Shown: piece by piece, positions 35,829 through 46,446 of the stretch | Layout of the letters: every line of letters begins with the position of its first letter | How positions within the stretch are numbered: the first letter of the stretch is position 1 | Assembly (NCBI RefSeq): GCF_002209535.1 | Contig: NZ_NJIG01000002.1 | Span: 124,001-188,000 of the forward strand | Length of the DNA: 64,000 bases | Reading direction: 5' to 3' | From: Achromobacter marplatensis | GTDB lineage: Bacteria; Pseudomonadota; Gammaproteobacteria; Burkholderiales; Burkholderiaceae_B | The notes under the pieces: generated by a model | Told to the model about the DNA's origin: nothing | Seen by the model: only the letters and a program-made list of their open reading frames with translations | The model's database searches: none | Program-made: the position numbers and the translations under genes

Positions 35829-37220
35829 CTACTCCAGCGTGGATGGGTCCAGTTCCATGCGCGCTTCCTTGCGGTGCGCCAGATAGGTCACGCCCCACAT
35901 CACGACGCCCAATAGCAGCAACCAGCCCGCCACCTGATACTGGATGACGTCGCGCCCGGTCAGCGGCATGACCAGGAACAGGCACGCCGCCGCGCCCAGC
36001 CAGGGAATGATGCGGTTGATGCTGAAGTGTTCATGCTTGACCTTGTCGCGGCGCAGGACCAGCACCGCGACGTTGACGAAGGCGAACACGCCCAGTAGCA
36101 GCAACGCGGTGGTGCCCCCCAGCGCGCGGATGGCTTCGGAATCCGCCAGCGCCACCAGGATGATCAGCCCCAGCGCCAGCACGGTGGTGAACAGGATGGC
36201 CGTCCACGGCGTCTGGTTCTTGCGGTGTACGTGCGCCAGGAAGGCCGGCAGCACACCCTGGCGCGACATGCCGTAAAGCAGGCGGCTGGCCATCATCATG
36301 TTGATCAGCGCGGAGTTCGCCACGGCGAACATCGAGATGACGGGCATGATGTATTCCACCGGCAGGCCGGGAGCGGCGCGCTTGACCACCAGCACCAGCG
36401 GCGTCGAGCTCTTGGCCAGTTCGCCCACCGGCACCAGCGCCACCGCGCAGATGGACACCAGCACATAGATCACGGCGGTAATGCCCAGCCCGGTCAGCAT
36501 TACCTTGGGAAAGATGCGGCTGGGATTATGGGTCTCTTCGGCCATGTTGACCGAATCCTCGAAGCCGACCATTGCGAAGAAGGCGAGCGCCGTGGCGGAG
36601 GTCACCGCCAGGAATACGCTTTTGTCCTCGGGCGTGTCGAACGCGATCACGCGCGAAAAGTCCGCTTGCCCGCCGGCAATGGCATAGAAGCCCAGCAGGA
36701 TCACCATCAACAGGCCCGACAGTTCGATCAAGGTCAGCACCACGTTGGCCTTGACGCTTTCGGCCGCGCCGCGCAGGTTCACCAGCATCACCAGCAGCAT
36801 GAAGCCCAGCGCGCCGAATGTGATCCAGGTCTTGTCCGCCTTGATGCCGAAGGCGGCGAAAAGATTGGCGGCAAATGCCTGCGACGCGGTGGCCGCGGAC
36901 GTCAGCCCTGAACACATGACGGTGAAACAGACGATGAAGGTCAGGAAGTGCACGCCGAACGCCTTGTGCACATAGAGCGCCGCACCGGCGGCCTTGGGAT
37001 ATTTGGTGACGAGTTCCAGATAGGACAACGCGGTCAGCAAGGCCACCGCAAACGCCACCAGGAACGGCAGCCAGGCCGCGCCGCCGACTTCGGCGGCCAC
37101 CTGTCCGGTCAGCGCATAGACGCCTGTGCCCAGGATGTCGCCGACGATGAATAGCAATAATAGTTTGGGGCCCATCACCCGCTTGAGCGGGGCGTGTTCT
37201 TTCGTTTCATTCGTGGCCAT
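35829..37220 (-). CDS. APC-family amino acid permease
   Basis: This 463-residue membrane protein has about 12 hydrophobic segments. It starts MATNETKEHAPLKRVMGPKL after a GGAG-type site, and the frame further upstream is not used. The first helix has the amino acid-polyamine-organocation unwound motif GDILGTGVYALTGQVA. FFAMVGFEDSVNMAEETHNP in the sixth-helix region is also typical. It is convergent with ggt and could import amino acids or dipeptides freed by it, but specificity cannot be read. Confidence 0.88.
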   Translation of the reverse strand: MATNETKEHAPLKRVMGPKLLLLFIVGDILGTGVYALTGQVAAEVGGAAWLPFLVAFAVALLTALSYLELVTKYPKAAGAALYVHKAFGVHFLTFIVCFTVMCSGLTSAATASQAFAANLFAAFGIKADKTWITFGALGFMLLVMLVNLRGAAESVKANVVLTLIELSGLLMVILLGFYAIAGGQADFSRVIAFDTPEDKSVFLAVTSATALAFFAMVGFEDSVNMAEETHNPSRIFPKVMLTGLGITAVIYVLVSICAVALVPVGELAKSSTPLVLVVKRAAPGLPVEYIMPVISMFAVANSALINMMMASRLLYGMSRQGVLPAFLAHVHRKNQTPWTAILFTTVLALGLIILVALADSEAIRALGGTTALLLLGVFAFVNVAVLVLRRDKVKHEHFSINRIIPWLGAAACLFLVMPLTGRDVIQYQVAGWLLLLGVVMWGVTYLAHRKEARMELDPSTLE

Positions 37221-37568
37221 GGTCCTTCTCCTCTTTCTTCGAATTTGGGGGAGGTGCTGCCCGGCAACGCGAGGCGACCCGAAAAGTCTACGGCGGCCGG
37301 TGGCCTTTCGATGCAACATCGGTGCAACGAAATGTCTTAGTTGTTGGCATTCGTTGAAAATGTGGACGTAGGATGGGTGAAGCGCGAGAAGACGTACGCA
37401 CGCACACCGACGCCAAACGCGCGCAACCCATCAAGCAGCATGGCAAGCAATGGCTGGATCAGCCACGGCACCAACGCTGCTTGATGGGTTGCGCGCGCTT
37501 GGCGCATCAGTTCGTAGGGCGGTGCTCTCGCGCTTCACCCATCCTACGTGATCGCGATGGCGGCCGTC
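37221..37568. other. Intergenic region carrying type A repeat copy 2
   Basis: This 348-base gap lies between the 5' end of the permease gene and the 3' end of the CoA-transferase gene, both on the minus strand. The permease promoter should be at about 37221-37365. The remainder is taken up by the long palindromic repeat described separately. Confidence 0.6.
37367..37548. repeat. Dispersed palindromic repeat, copy 2 (type A)
   Basis: Inverted arms at 37367-37432 and 37483-37548. The outer 22 bases (GTAGGATGGGTGAAGCGCGA and two more) pair perfectly with the end. The inner part, CGCGCGCAACCCATCAAGCAGC, also pairs with its counterpart, so the whole unit can fold into one long hairpin. Here the CCCATC ends face inward, the reverse of copy 1. 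Confidence 0.88.
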
Positions 37569-38696
37569 TTATTGGGCGTCGGTCTGTGGCGCGAGCGCGG
37601 GCGGCAGCTTGCGCAGCGTGGCGGGCGTACGCGACAGTTTGATCGGCGAACCCACGCCTTGGTAGTCGCCCTGTTCCAGCACCATGCCGCGGTGCCGCGT
37701 GTGCGGATGCGCCAGGGCCTGGTCCACCGTTTGCACGGCGGCAGCCGGTACGCCGGCGCGCAGCAGGCGGTCGGCCAACGCGGCCGCGTCCTGCCCCGCC
37801 AGCAAGGTGGACAGCTCGTCGCGCAGGGCTTGGCGGTGCTGCAGGCGGTCGGCGTTGGCGGCATAGCGCGGGTCCGTCGCCAGGCCCGGCGCCTCCAGCA
37901 CTTGCGCCAGCAATGCGAACTGCCGGTTGTTGCCAACCGCCAGGAAGATCGGGCCGCTGGCGGTGGGCAGCGTTTCGTATGGCGCGATGTTCGGATGCGC
38001 GTTACCGCTGCGGCGGGGCACCTTGCCGCTGTAGAAGTAATTGGCCGCATGCGGATGCAGCAGCGACAGTGCGCAGTCGTACAGCGTGATGTCCAGGAAC
38101 TGGCCCAGGCCGCTGCGCGTCCGTTCATTCAGGGCAAGCAGAATGGCGACAGCCGCGTTCAGGCCGGTCACCATATCTACGACCGGCAGGCCGACGCGGG
38201 TGGCGTCGCCGTCCGCTTCGCCGTTCACGCTCATCAGCCCGCACATGGCTTGCGCGCAGGCGTCGTAGCCCGGCAGCCCGCCCAACGGGCCATCCGATCC
38301 GAAGCCGCTGACGCGGCAATGGATCAGCTTGGGAAAGGCCTGGCTCAGGGTATCGAAACCCAAGCCCCACTTCTCCAGCGTGCCGGGCTTGAAGTTTTCG
38401 ACCAGCACATCGGCATCGGCCAGCAGGTGGCGCAGCAACTCCTGGCCGGCCGCCTGCGACAGGTCCAGTGTCATGCCTTCCTTGTTGCGATTCACGCCGA
38501 TGAAGTAGGACGCGGTGTCGCCCAGGAAGGGCGGGCCCCACCCCCGGGTTTCATCGCCGCCGGGCGGCTCGATCTTCAGGACGTCGGCGCCGTGGTCGGC
38601 CAGGATCTGCGTGCAATAGGGACCGCCCAGCACGCGGGACAGGTCGATCACCTTGCAACCGGCAAGCGCGCCGGCATTCGGTAGGGTGGGAGCCAT
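37569..38696 (-). CDS. Family III (CaiB/BaiF) CoA-transferase
   Basis: This 375-residue CoA-transferase has LAGCKVIDLSRVLGGPYCTQ at the N-terminus and LPGYDACAQAMCGL with predicted catalytic Asp145. It is the last gene of an operon with a Bug receptor (12 bases upstream) and an AidB-like acyl-CoA dehydrogenase, under a divergent LysR. The likely role is CoA activation of an imported acid that the dehydrogenase then oxidises. Substrate unknown. Confidence 0.87.
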   Translation of the reverse strand: MAPTLPNAGALAGCKVIDLSRVLGGPYCTQILADHGADVLKIEPPGGDETRGWGPPFLGDTASYFIGVNRNKEGMTLDLSQAAGQELLRHLLADADVLVENFKPGTLEKWGLGFDTLSQAFPKLIHCRVSGFGSDGPLGGLPGYDACAQAMCGLMSVNGEADGDATRVGLPVVDMVTGLNAAVAILLALNERTRSGLGQFLDITLYDCALSLLHPHAANYFYSGKVPRRSGNAHPNIAPYETLPTASGPIFLAVGNNRQFALLAQVLEAPGLATDPRYAANADRLQHRQALRDELSTLLAGQDAAALADRLLRAGVPAAAVQTVDQALAHPHTRHRGMVLEQGDYQGVGSPIKLSRTPATLRKLPPALAPQTDAQ

Positions 38697-38708
38697 GGGG
38701 AGTCAGCT

Positions 38709-39692
38709 TCAGTCGATGGAAACGTTGGCGCTGGTGATGAGCTCGCGCCACTTGGGGACTTCGGTGGTGATGAACGCCGCCAGGCCTTGCGGGGTCTGGT
38801 CCTGCGCTTCGACGATGCCCTGCGAATGCAGGGTCTGCTTGATGGCTGGGTCCGACAGCGCGGTCTTGAACGCCTGGTTCAGCGTGTTCACCACGTCCGC
38901 CGGCGTGTCCTTGGGGGCGACGATGCCGAAGAAGACGCTGACGTCATATCCCTTGAGGCCCTGTTCGGACAAGGTGGGCAGGTCGGGCAGGGCTTCCGAG
39001 CGCTGGGCGCTGGCCAGGCCGATGGCGCGCAGCTTGCCCGCCTTGATGTAAGGCAGCGCGGTCAGGATGTCGGTGAACGACATGGATACCTGCCCACCCA
39101 GCAGATCGTTCAATGCCGGTCCGGTGCCCTTGTAGGGGATATGCATGATCTGCGTGCCGGCCATCTTGTTGAACAGGATGCCGGCCAGGTGCGACGAGGC
39201 GCCATTGCCGGACGAGGCGTAGCTGAGCTTGTCCGGATTCTTCTTGGCGTAGGCGATGAGCTCTTGCGCGTTGTTGGCCGGCACCGACGGGTTCACGACC
39301 AGGATGTTGGGCAGATGGCCCAGGCGGATGATGGGCGCGAAGCTGGTTTCGGGGTTGTAGCCCTGCTTCTTGTACAGGCTGACATTGATGGCTAGCGGGC
39401 CGGACGTGCCGAACAGCAGCGTGTAGCCGTCGGGCTTGGCCGAGGCTACGTATTCCGATCCGATGTTGCCGCCCGCACCGCTGCGGTTTTCGACGATGAC
39501 GTTCTGCTTGAGCGGTTCGCGCAGTTTCTCGGCCAGCCGACGCGCCATGGCGTCAGTGGGGCCGCCGGGCGGGAAGGGCACGATCAGCGTGATGGGGCGG
39601 GCCGTGGGGAAGGCGTCCGCGGCCACGGCGGGTGCGGACGGGGCCACGGCGGTGGCCGCCGCCAGCATCAGGGGGGCAAGAAGGCGTTTCAT
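38709..39692 (-). CDS. Bug-family (TctC-like) periplasmic solute receptor
   Basis: This 327-residue Bug receptor starts MKRLLAPLMLAAATAVAPS at 39692 (signal cleavage near AVAAD). The mature part has ITLIVPFPPGGPTDAMAR, IVENRSGAGGNIGSEYVA and IMHIPYKGTGPALNDLLGG. The open frame upstream is not used. It lies between the AidB-like dehydrogenase and the CoA-transferase, so it probably binds the acid those enzymes use. No TctA/TctB genes are linked. Confidence 0.9.
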   Translation of the reverse strand: MKRLLAPLMLAAATAVAPSAPAVAADAFPTARPITLIVPFPPGGPTDAMARRLAEKLREPLKQNVIVENRSGAGGNIGSEYVASAKPDGYTLLFGTSGPLAINVSLYKKQGYNPETSFAPIIRLGHLPNILVVNPSVPANNAQELIAYAKKNPDKLSYASSGNGASSHLAGILFNKMAGTQIMHIPYKGTGPALNDLLGGQVSMSFTDILTALPYIKAGKLRAIGLASAQRSEALPDLPTLSEQGLKGYDVSVFFGIVAPKDTPADVVNTLNQAFKTALSDPAIKQTLHSQGIVEAQDQTPQGLAAFITTEVPKWRELITSANVSID

Positions 39693-39738
39693 GGTGGTGT
39701 CTCCTGAGGGGCGCGCCGGCTGTGCCGCCGGCGTCGGT

Positions 39739-41451
39739 TTACAGCGCGTAGTGCAGGATGGCCTGGCAGGCCGCGCTTTCGTTGGGGGGGATGGCATAGG
39801 GATCGCGGGGCGCCAGGCGGTGCAGCAGCACCTGATCGGCCAATTGCGCGCGGCTTTCCAGGCCGGCGCTGGTGGCTTCCCAGCGCAGCGCGGCCATCGA
39901 TACCGCGTGGTACAGCAACGATGCCGCCTGGCGGGCCAGTTCGGCATGGTCGCCCTGGGCGGCATGCTCGGCCAGCGCGAAGGTCTGTTCGAGGGCGTGG
40001 GCCTGCGTCTCGGCCAGGGCGGGCGGGCAGGGCGCGCCCTCAGCCAGCAGGCGGTCGATGTGGACGCGCAGCGCGGGCAGCGAATTTTCTTTCTTGATGG
40101 CGCGCAGCACGTCCAGCGCTACGATGTTGCTGGTGCCTTCCCAGATGGAGCCCAGATGGGCGTCGCGCACCAGGCGCGGTTCGGTCCACTCTTCGATGTA
40201 GCCGCAGCCGCCGCGCACTTCCATCGCGTCGCCCGTTACCTTGCGGGCGTCGCGGCAGGCGCGGAATTTGATCAGGGGCGTCAGGATGCGGGCCAGCGCG
40301 GGATCGGCCGTGCCGTGGTCCGCGTCGGCCAGCGCGCGGGCCGTCTGGAACATGACGCTGCGCGCCTGCTCGGCCCAAACCGTCATCTTGACCAGTTGGC
40401 GCTGCATCAGCGGCATGTCGATCAGGCGCTTGCCGAACGCGCGGCGGTTCTGCGACACGTAGACGGCTTCGGTGACCGCGCGGCGCATCAGGCCGGCCGC
40501 GCGCATGCCGTTGGACAGGCGCGAGTTGTTGATCATGTCGGCCATGTGCTTGAAGCCGCGGCCGCGGTCGCCCACCAGCCAGGCGACCGCGCCCTCCAGC
40601 CGGATTTCACCGCTGGCCATGGAACGCGTGCCCAGCTTGTCTTTCAGGCGCAGGATGCGGTAGTGGTTGTGGCTGCCGTCGGCCAGGTCGCGCGGCAGCA
40701 GGAAGAGCGACACGCCCTTCAAACCGGGCTGCGGCTCGCTGCGGGCCAGCACCATCGCAAAGCCGGCGTCGGGGTTCGAGCAGAACCATTTGTCGCCGTG
40801 GATGCGCCACGTGCCGTCGTCCTGGGCCTCGGCCGTGACTTCGGTGGCGCTGACGTCCGAGCCCGCGCCCTGTTCGGTCATGAACATGGCGCCCTGGCGC
40901 AAGGTGTCGAAGTCCTGGGAGGTGACCTGCGGCAGCACGCGCTCGACCAGCGCGGGGTCGCCGAACTTGCGCAGCGTGCGCGCCAGCGAATCCGTCATGC
41001 TGACCGGGCAGCACAGGCCGAATTCCGCCTGCACGAACAAGTGGCTCAGCGCGTACTTGGCGGCGGCCGGCATGGGCTCGGGCCAGCCCAGCACGCCGCC
41101 GCGGTGCGAGAGCGCCGCCAGGCCAAATTCGCTGTAGGCCAGGCGTTCGAGTTCGACGTAGGCCGGATGCTTGTCGACGCGGGATTCGTCGGTGCCGGCG
41201 CGGCTGCGCACGGACAGGGTGGGGGGATGCTTGTCCGCCGTGGCCGCCAGTTCGTCCATGACGCCGCCGGCCAGGCCGCCCAGCCGTTCCAGATGGGGCA
41301 GCAGGTGGGCATGCAGCGCGGGCGGCAGGTAGCGCTGGCTGAGGGCCGCCGCATAGGGGTCCGCGTTGAAGAGGTTCAGGCCGCGGGAGTCCGGAACGGG
41401 CGTGGCGACGGGGGCGGCGGCGGTCGGGGCGGCGGTCTTGGGGGTATCCAT
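39739..41451 (-). CDS. AidB-like acyl-CoA dehydrogenase
   Basis: This 570-residue member of the AidB branch of acyl-CoA dehydrogenases has an extra N-terminal domain (about 1-170). FMTEQGAGSDVSATEV, GDKWFCSNPDAGFAMVLAR and GGCGYIEEWTEPRLVRD match AidB well, as does DAHLGSIWEGTSNIVALDVL. E. coli AidB binds DNA and protects against alkylation, with weak isovaleryl-CoA dehydrogenase activity. The operon with CoA-transferase and Bug receptor suggests a catabolic role here. The N-terminus (first 20 residues) is Ala/Pro-rich. A divergent LysR gene lies 114 bases away. Confidence 0.87.
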   Translation of the reverse strand: MDTPKTAAPTAAAPVATPVPDSRGLNLFNADPYAAALSQRYLPPALHAHLLPHLERLGGLAGGVMDELAATADKHPPTLSVRSRAGTDESRVDKHPAYVELERLAYSEFGLAALSHRGGVLGWPEPMPAAAKYALSHLFVQAEFGLCCPVSMTDSLARTLRKFGDPALVERVLPQVTSQDFDTLRQGAMFMTEQGAGSDVSATEVTAEAQDDGTWRIHGDKWFCSNPDAGFAMVLARSEPQPGLKGVSLFLLPRDLADGSHNHYRILRLKDKLGTRSMASGEIRLEGAVAWLVGDRGRGFKHMADMINNSRLSNGMRAAGLMRRAVTEAVYVSQNRRAFGKRLIDMPLMQRQLVKMTVWAEQARSVMFQTARALADADHGTADPALARILTPLIKFRACRDARKVTGDAMEVRGGCGYIEEWTEPRLVRDAHLGSIWEGTSNIVALDVLRAIKKENSLPALRVHIDRLLAEGAPCPPALAETQAHALEQTFALAEHAAQGDHAELARQAASLLYHAVSMAALRWEATSAGLESRAQLADQVLLHRLAPRDPYAIPPNESAACQAILHYAL

Positions 41452-41565
41452 GGCGGCATCCTGCGGAAAACGGGGAGATGGCCGATGTTGCGCGGGTCGA
41501 TTAATCTATGCAAATACCGTTTTCGTGTAGAACAATCCATAAAAAATATAGATCAGGAGGGGACG
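41452..41565. promoter_or_regulatory. Divergent promoter region, AidB-like operon and LysR gene
   Basis: This 114-base gap has an AT-rich core at about 41498-41552, standing out from the GC-rich flanks. CAGGAGG (41554-41560) is the ribosome site of the LysR gene. A LysR operator is expected here, but I do not assign one. Confidence 0.45.
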
Positions 41566-42465
41566 ATGGACCTGGATCCGCGCCTGTTGCGCTACTTCAT
41601 CGCGGTGGCCGAAGAGCGCCATTTCAGCCGCGCGGCCACGCGCCTGCACATTTCGCAGCCGCCGCTCAGTTACGCCATCCGCCAGCTGGAAGACAACGTG
41701 GGCGCGCGCCTGTTGGCCCGCACCAGTCGCCACGTAGAGCTGACCGATGCCGGCCAGGTGCTGTACCGCGAGGCGTTGACCTTGCTGCGCCAGGCCGAGG
41801 AGGTGCGTACGCTGGTGCAACGGGTGGACGCGGGGCTGCGCGGCCGGCTGCGCATCGGCTTTGTGGGGTCCATGCTGTATCGCGGCCTGCCCGCGCTGCT
41901 CAACGCCATGCGGGCCGAGCTGCCTGACGTGGAGCACGTGCTGACCGAGCTGAACTCCTATGAGCAGATCGAAGCCGTCCGGCGCGGCGAGCAGGACCTG
42001 GGCTTCATCCACGCCAATCCGGTGCCGGACGAGGTCCACGCCCGCGATGTGATGGCCGAACCTTTTGTCGTGTGCCTGCCGGACTCGCACCCGCTGGCCG
42101 ACCGCGCGTCGCTGCAACTGGCGGAACTGGCGGGCGATGATTTCGTGTTCTTCGCGCGCGCCGCGTCGCCCAGCTATTACGAGACGGTGCTGTCGATGTG
42201 CGTGGCGGCGGGGTTCATGCCGGTGATCCGGCACGAGGTGCGCCACTGGCTGAGCGTGGCGTCGCTGGTGTCGCAAGGGCTGGGGGTGTCGATCGTGCCG
42301 GCGTGCCTGTCGCGCAGCGGTCTGGCGGGAACGCGCTTCATCGCCTTCGGGCACGAGGCCCGGTCGGTCAGCCAGGTGATCTGGCCGGCCCAGGCGCGTT
42401 CGCCGCTGCAGCAGAAGGCGGTGGCGCTGGTGGCGCGCCAGTACCCGCCCGCTGCCGCAGGCTGA
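41566..42465 (+). CDS. LysR-family transcriptional regulator
   Basis: This 299-residue LTTR starts MDLDPRLLRYFIAVAEERHF after a strong ribosome site. The HTH region HISQPPLSYAIRQLEDNVGA and the effector domain (GLRGRLRIGFVGSMLYRGLP) resemble the CatR/BenM-like aromatic and acid regulators. It is divergent from the AidB-like-Bug-CoA-transferase operon and is its likely regulator. The very long open frame that continues upstream on this strand is antisense to the dehydrogenase and is not coding. Confidence 0.9.
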   Translation: MDLDPRLLRYFIAVAEERHFSRAATRLHISQPPLSYAIRQLEDNVGARLLARTSRHVELTDAGQVLYREALTLLRQAEEVRTLVQRVDAGLRGRLRIGFVGSMLYRGLPALLNAMRAELPDVEHVLTELNSYEQIEAVRRGEQDLGFIHANPVPDEVHARDVMAEPFVVCLPDSHPLADRASLQLAELAGDDFVFFARAASPSYYETVLSMCVAAGFMPVIRHEVRHWLSVASLVSQGLGVSIVPACLSRSGLAGTRFIAFGHEARSVSQVIWPAQARSPLQQKAVALVARQYPPAAAG

Positions 42466-42468
42466 GGA

Positions 42469-43323
42469 TCAGCGGAACACGACGGTCTTGTTGCGGTTCA
42501 GCAGGATGCGGTGTTCGACGTGGCTGCGCACGGCGCGCGACAGCACCAGGGATTCGATGTCGCTGCCGACCTGGGTCAGGTCCTGGGCGGTCATCGTGTG
42601 GTCCACGCGTTCGATGTCCTGATCGATGATCGGGCCTTCGTCCAGGTCGGAGGTCACGTAGTGGGCGGTCGCGCCGATGATCTTCACGCCGCGCGCATGC
42701 GCCTGGTGATACGGGCGGGCGCCCTTGAAGCTGGGCAGGAAGCTGTGGTGGATGTTGATGGCGCGGCCGTTCAGCGCGCGGCACATGTCCGCCGACAGGA
42801 TCTGCATGTAGCGGGCCAGCACCACCAGGTCGGTGTTTGACTGCTCCACGATCTGCAGCACCTGCTTTTCCTGTTCTGCCTTGGTGTCCGCCGTGACGGG
42901 CAGGTAGTGGAACGGGATGTTGTAGGACGCGGCCAGGCTGGCGTAGTCGTTGTGGTTCGACACGATCGCGGCCACTTCGGCGTGCAAATGTCCGCTATGC
43001 ACGCGGAACAGCAGGTCGTTCAGGCAGTGGCCCTGCTTGCTGACCATAATCAGCAGGCGTTCCTTGCGGCGCGCATCGTGCAGCTTCAGGTCCATGCCGT
43101 ATTCGCTGGACAGCGTGGCCAGGCGGCCGCGCAGGTCGTCGGCGGCCACGGCGGTGGGCAGGTCGAAGTGCACGCGCAGGAAGAACTGGCCCGTTTCCTC
43201 GTCGCCGAATTGCTGCGAATCCAGGATGTTGCAACCCAATTCGAACAACAGGCCGCTGACGCGGTAGACGATGCCGGTGCGATCGGGGCAGGACAGGGTC
43301 AGGATGTAGTCGTTGTGCTGCAT
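42469..43323 (-). CDS. purU: Formyltetrahydrofolate deformylase
   Basis: PurU hydrolyses 10-formyl-THF to THF and formate, balancing one-carbon pools. The 284-residue protein has an N-terminal ACT domain (DYILTLSCPDRTGIVYRVSG, 5-24) and a formyltransferase-fold domain. The catalytic triad corresponds to Asn190 and His192 (INIHHSFLPSF) and Asp226 (HYVTSDLDEGPIIDQD). It lies 42 bases after the oxidase gene on the same strand and may be in its operon. Confidence 0.93.
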   Translation of the reverse strand: MQHNDYILTLSCPDRTGIVYRVSGLLFELGCNILDSQQFGDEETGQFFLRVHFDLPTAVAADDLRGRLATLSSEYGMDLKLHDARRKERLLIMVSKQGHCLNDLLFRVHSGHLHAEVAAIVSNHNDYASLAASYNIPFHYLPVTADTKAEQEKQVLQIVEQSNTDLVVLARYMQILSADMCRALNGRAINIHHSFLPSFKGARPYHQAHARGVKIIGATAHYVTSDLDEGPIIDQDIERVDHTMTAQDLTQVGSDIESLVLSRAVRSHVEHRILLNRNKTVVFR

Positions 43324-43365
43324 GGTGCGGAAATAGGCCGAGGTAAGAAGGGGAATGGGGCGGAA

Positions 43366-44996
<1,631 letters not shown>

Positions 44997-45035
44997 GCAA
45001 TCGTTAAGTCGGGCGGGCGCGCGGGGCGCCCGGCA

Positions 45036-45665
45036 TCAAGGCGACAGGCGTTCGATATTCCAGGCCGTGCCGTCGGCGACATAGCGCAGGCGGTCGTGCA
45101 GGCGCGAGGGCCTGCCTTGCCAGAACTCGAAAGCGGTGGGCTTCAGGCGGTAACCGCCCCAGTGCGGCGGGCGCGGCGGCTGTTCGCCGAAACGTTCGCG
45201 GAATTCCTGCTCGCGGGCTTCCAGCTCTTCACGGGTGATGGGCTGGCTTTGGCGCGAAGCCCAGGCGCCGATGCGCGAACCGGCGGGCCGGCTGTGGTAG
45301 TACGCATCCGACTCTTCGGCGGCGACTTTTTCCACCACGCCTTCGATCCGCACCTGGCGTTCCAGCGGCTGCCAGAAAAACAGCAGGCAGGCGCGCGGCT
45401 CGGCCAGCAGATCCTGGCCCTTGCGGGATTCATAGTTGGTGAAGAACGTGAAGCCGTGCTCGTCAAAGCCCTTGATCAGGACGATGCGGGCGCTGGGCTG
45501 GCCGTCGGCGTTCACCGTGGCGAGCGTCATGGCGTTGGGTTCCGGCACCTTGGCGGCCAGCGCTTCGTCGAACCAGCGGGAAAACTGCTGGAACGGGGAC
45601 GCGGCGGCCTGGCTTTCCAGCAGGACGTTCTTTTCGTAGCTTTGACGCAGATCGGAGACGGACAT
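45036..45665 (-). CDS. pdxH: Pyridoxamine 5'-phosphate oxidase
   Basis: PdxH oxidises pyridoxamine or pyridoxine 5'-phosphate to PLP using FMN. The 209-residue protein has [28 protein letters not shown] (FMN and substrate contacts), [17 protein letters not shown] and [20 protein letters not shown], then HDRLRY near the C-terminus. It has a split-barrel fold like its neighbour the flavin reductase but is a separate unit (39-base gap). Confidence 0.94.
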   Translation of the reverse strand: MSVSDLRQSYEKNVLLESQAAASPFQQFSRWFDEALAAKVPEPNAMTLATVNADGQPSARIVLIKGFDEHGFTFFTNYESRKGQDLLAEPRACLLFFWQPLERQVRIEGVVEKVAAEESDAYYHSRPAGSRIGAWASRQSQPITREELEAREQEFRERFGEQPPRPPHWGGYRLKPTAFEFWQGRPSRLHDRLRYVADGTAWNIERLSP

Positions 45666-45781
45666 GAGGCGTGGGATTCAGCGTTGATAACAGGGAGTTT
45701 ATACCGCTTGGGGCATCGCTCCCTTATTGACCCCGCGCAGGTCTCAGGCATGTTTGGCGCCCGCGGCCGGGCGGGGAGCTG

Positions 45782-46444
45782 TCAGCTGCCTTCCGGCAGG
45801 GGCCGCCCGTCCAGTTCCAGCCGGCGGGCAATGGCGTCCAGGCGGGCGTCATGGATGCCGGCGGCGCGTAGCGCCTGGGCGGTCTGGACCACGTAGTCGG
45901 TGCAGGGGCCGTAGCGGCCGGCGGCCCGGCGCACGATGGCCAGCAGTTCGGCATCGGGCAGGGCGCGGATGTAGGCCGGATTGTCCCGGTTCATGATGAA
46001 GACCAGCGCGCGGACGGGGCCGGCGTCGGTTGCGCAGTTGATCCAGCGGGGCAGATAGGCCCCCGTGGACATCTCGCGTTCCCAGAGGGCGGGGAAATAA
46101 GTGGGCACCTGGTCGCCGGCCAGTCGGTAGACGACGCCCCGGCAGGAACCTCCGCGGTCCAGCCCGAAGACAAGACCCGGGCATTCCGGCGTGCCGCGGT
46201 TCACGCGCGACCACAGGCACAGGGCCCGGTGGTGCCCGCGCAGTGTCGCCAGGCGGCGTTCCATGAAGTCGAAATCGGGGCGCCAGATCAGCGATCCGTA
46301 CCCATATACCCAGACGTCTTCCCCGGATTGCCAATGCTGCAGCGCCTGGTCCAGCGAGGCCTGCCTTTCCTCTGGCGTCCAGAGGCGAAAGGGCAGGCTG
46401 GCGCCGGCGATGCCGGCGGCGGGAGGAGAGGACTGCATGTTCAC
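45782..46444 (-). CDS. Gamma-glutamylcyclotransferase, ChaC-like
   Basis: This 220-residue protein has the BtrG/ChaC-type motif VWVYGYGSLIWRPDFDFMER near residues 45-64 and RGTPECPGLVFGLDRGGSC. YLPRWINCAT contains the region expected to hold the family glutamate or its substitute. ChaC enzymes split glutathione to 5-oxoproline and Cys-Gly. The stop of the MFS gene lies two bases beyond its start codon, so the MFS gene is immediately upstream on the same strand. With ggt at 34040 the window encodes periplasmic and cytoplasmic glutathione-degrading steps. Confidence 0.86.
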   Translation of the reverse strand: MNMQSSPPAAGIAGASLPFRLWTPEERQASLDQALQHWQSGEDVWVYGYGSLIWRPDFDFMERRLATLRGHHRALCLWSRVNRGTPECPGLVFGLDRGGSCRGVVYRLAGDQVPTYFPALWEREMSTGAYLPRWINCATDAGPVRALVFIMNRDNPAYIRALPDAELLAIVRRAAGRYGPCTDYVVQTAQALRAAGIHDARLDAIARRLELDGRPLPEGS

Positions 46445-46446
46445 GA

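Noticed and set aside
39436..42465. A 1009-codon open frame on the plus strand
   Set aside because: Its first 710 codons are antisense to the AidB-like dehydrogenase and most of the Bug signal region. The translation is rich in His/Arg/Gly without domains, as expected for antisense frames in GC-rich DNA. Only the LysR part from 41566 is real.
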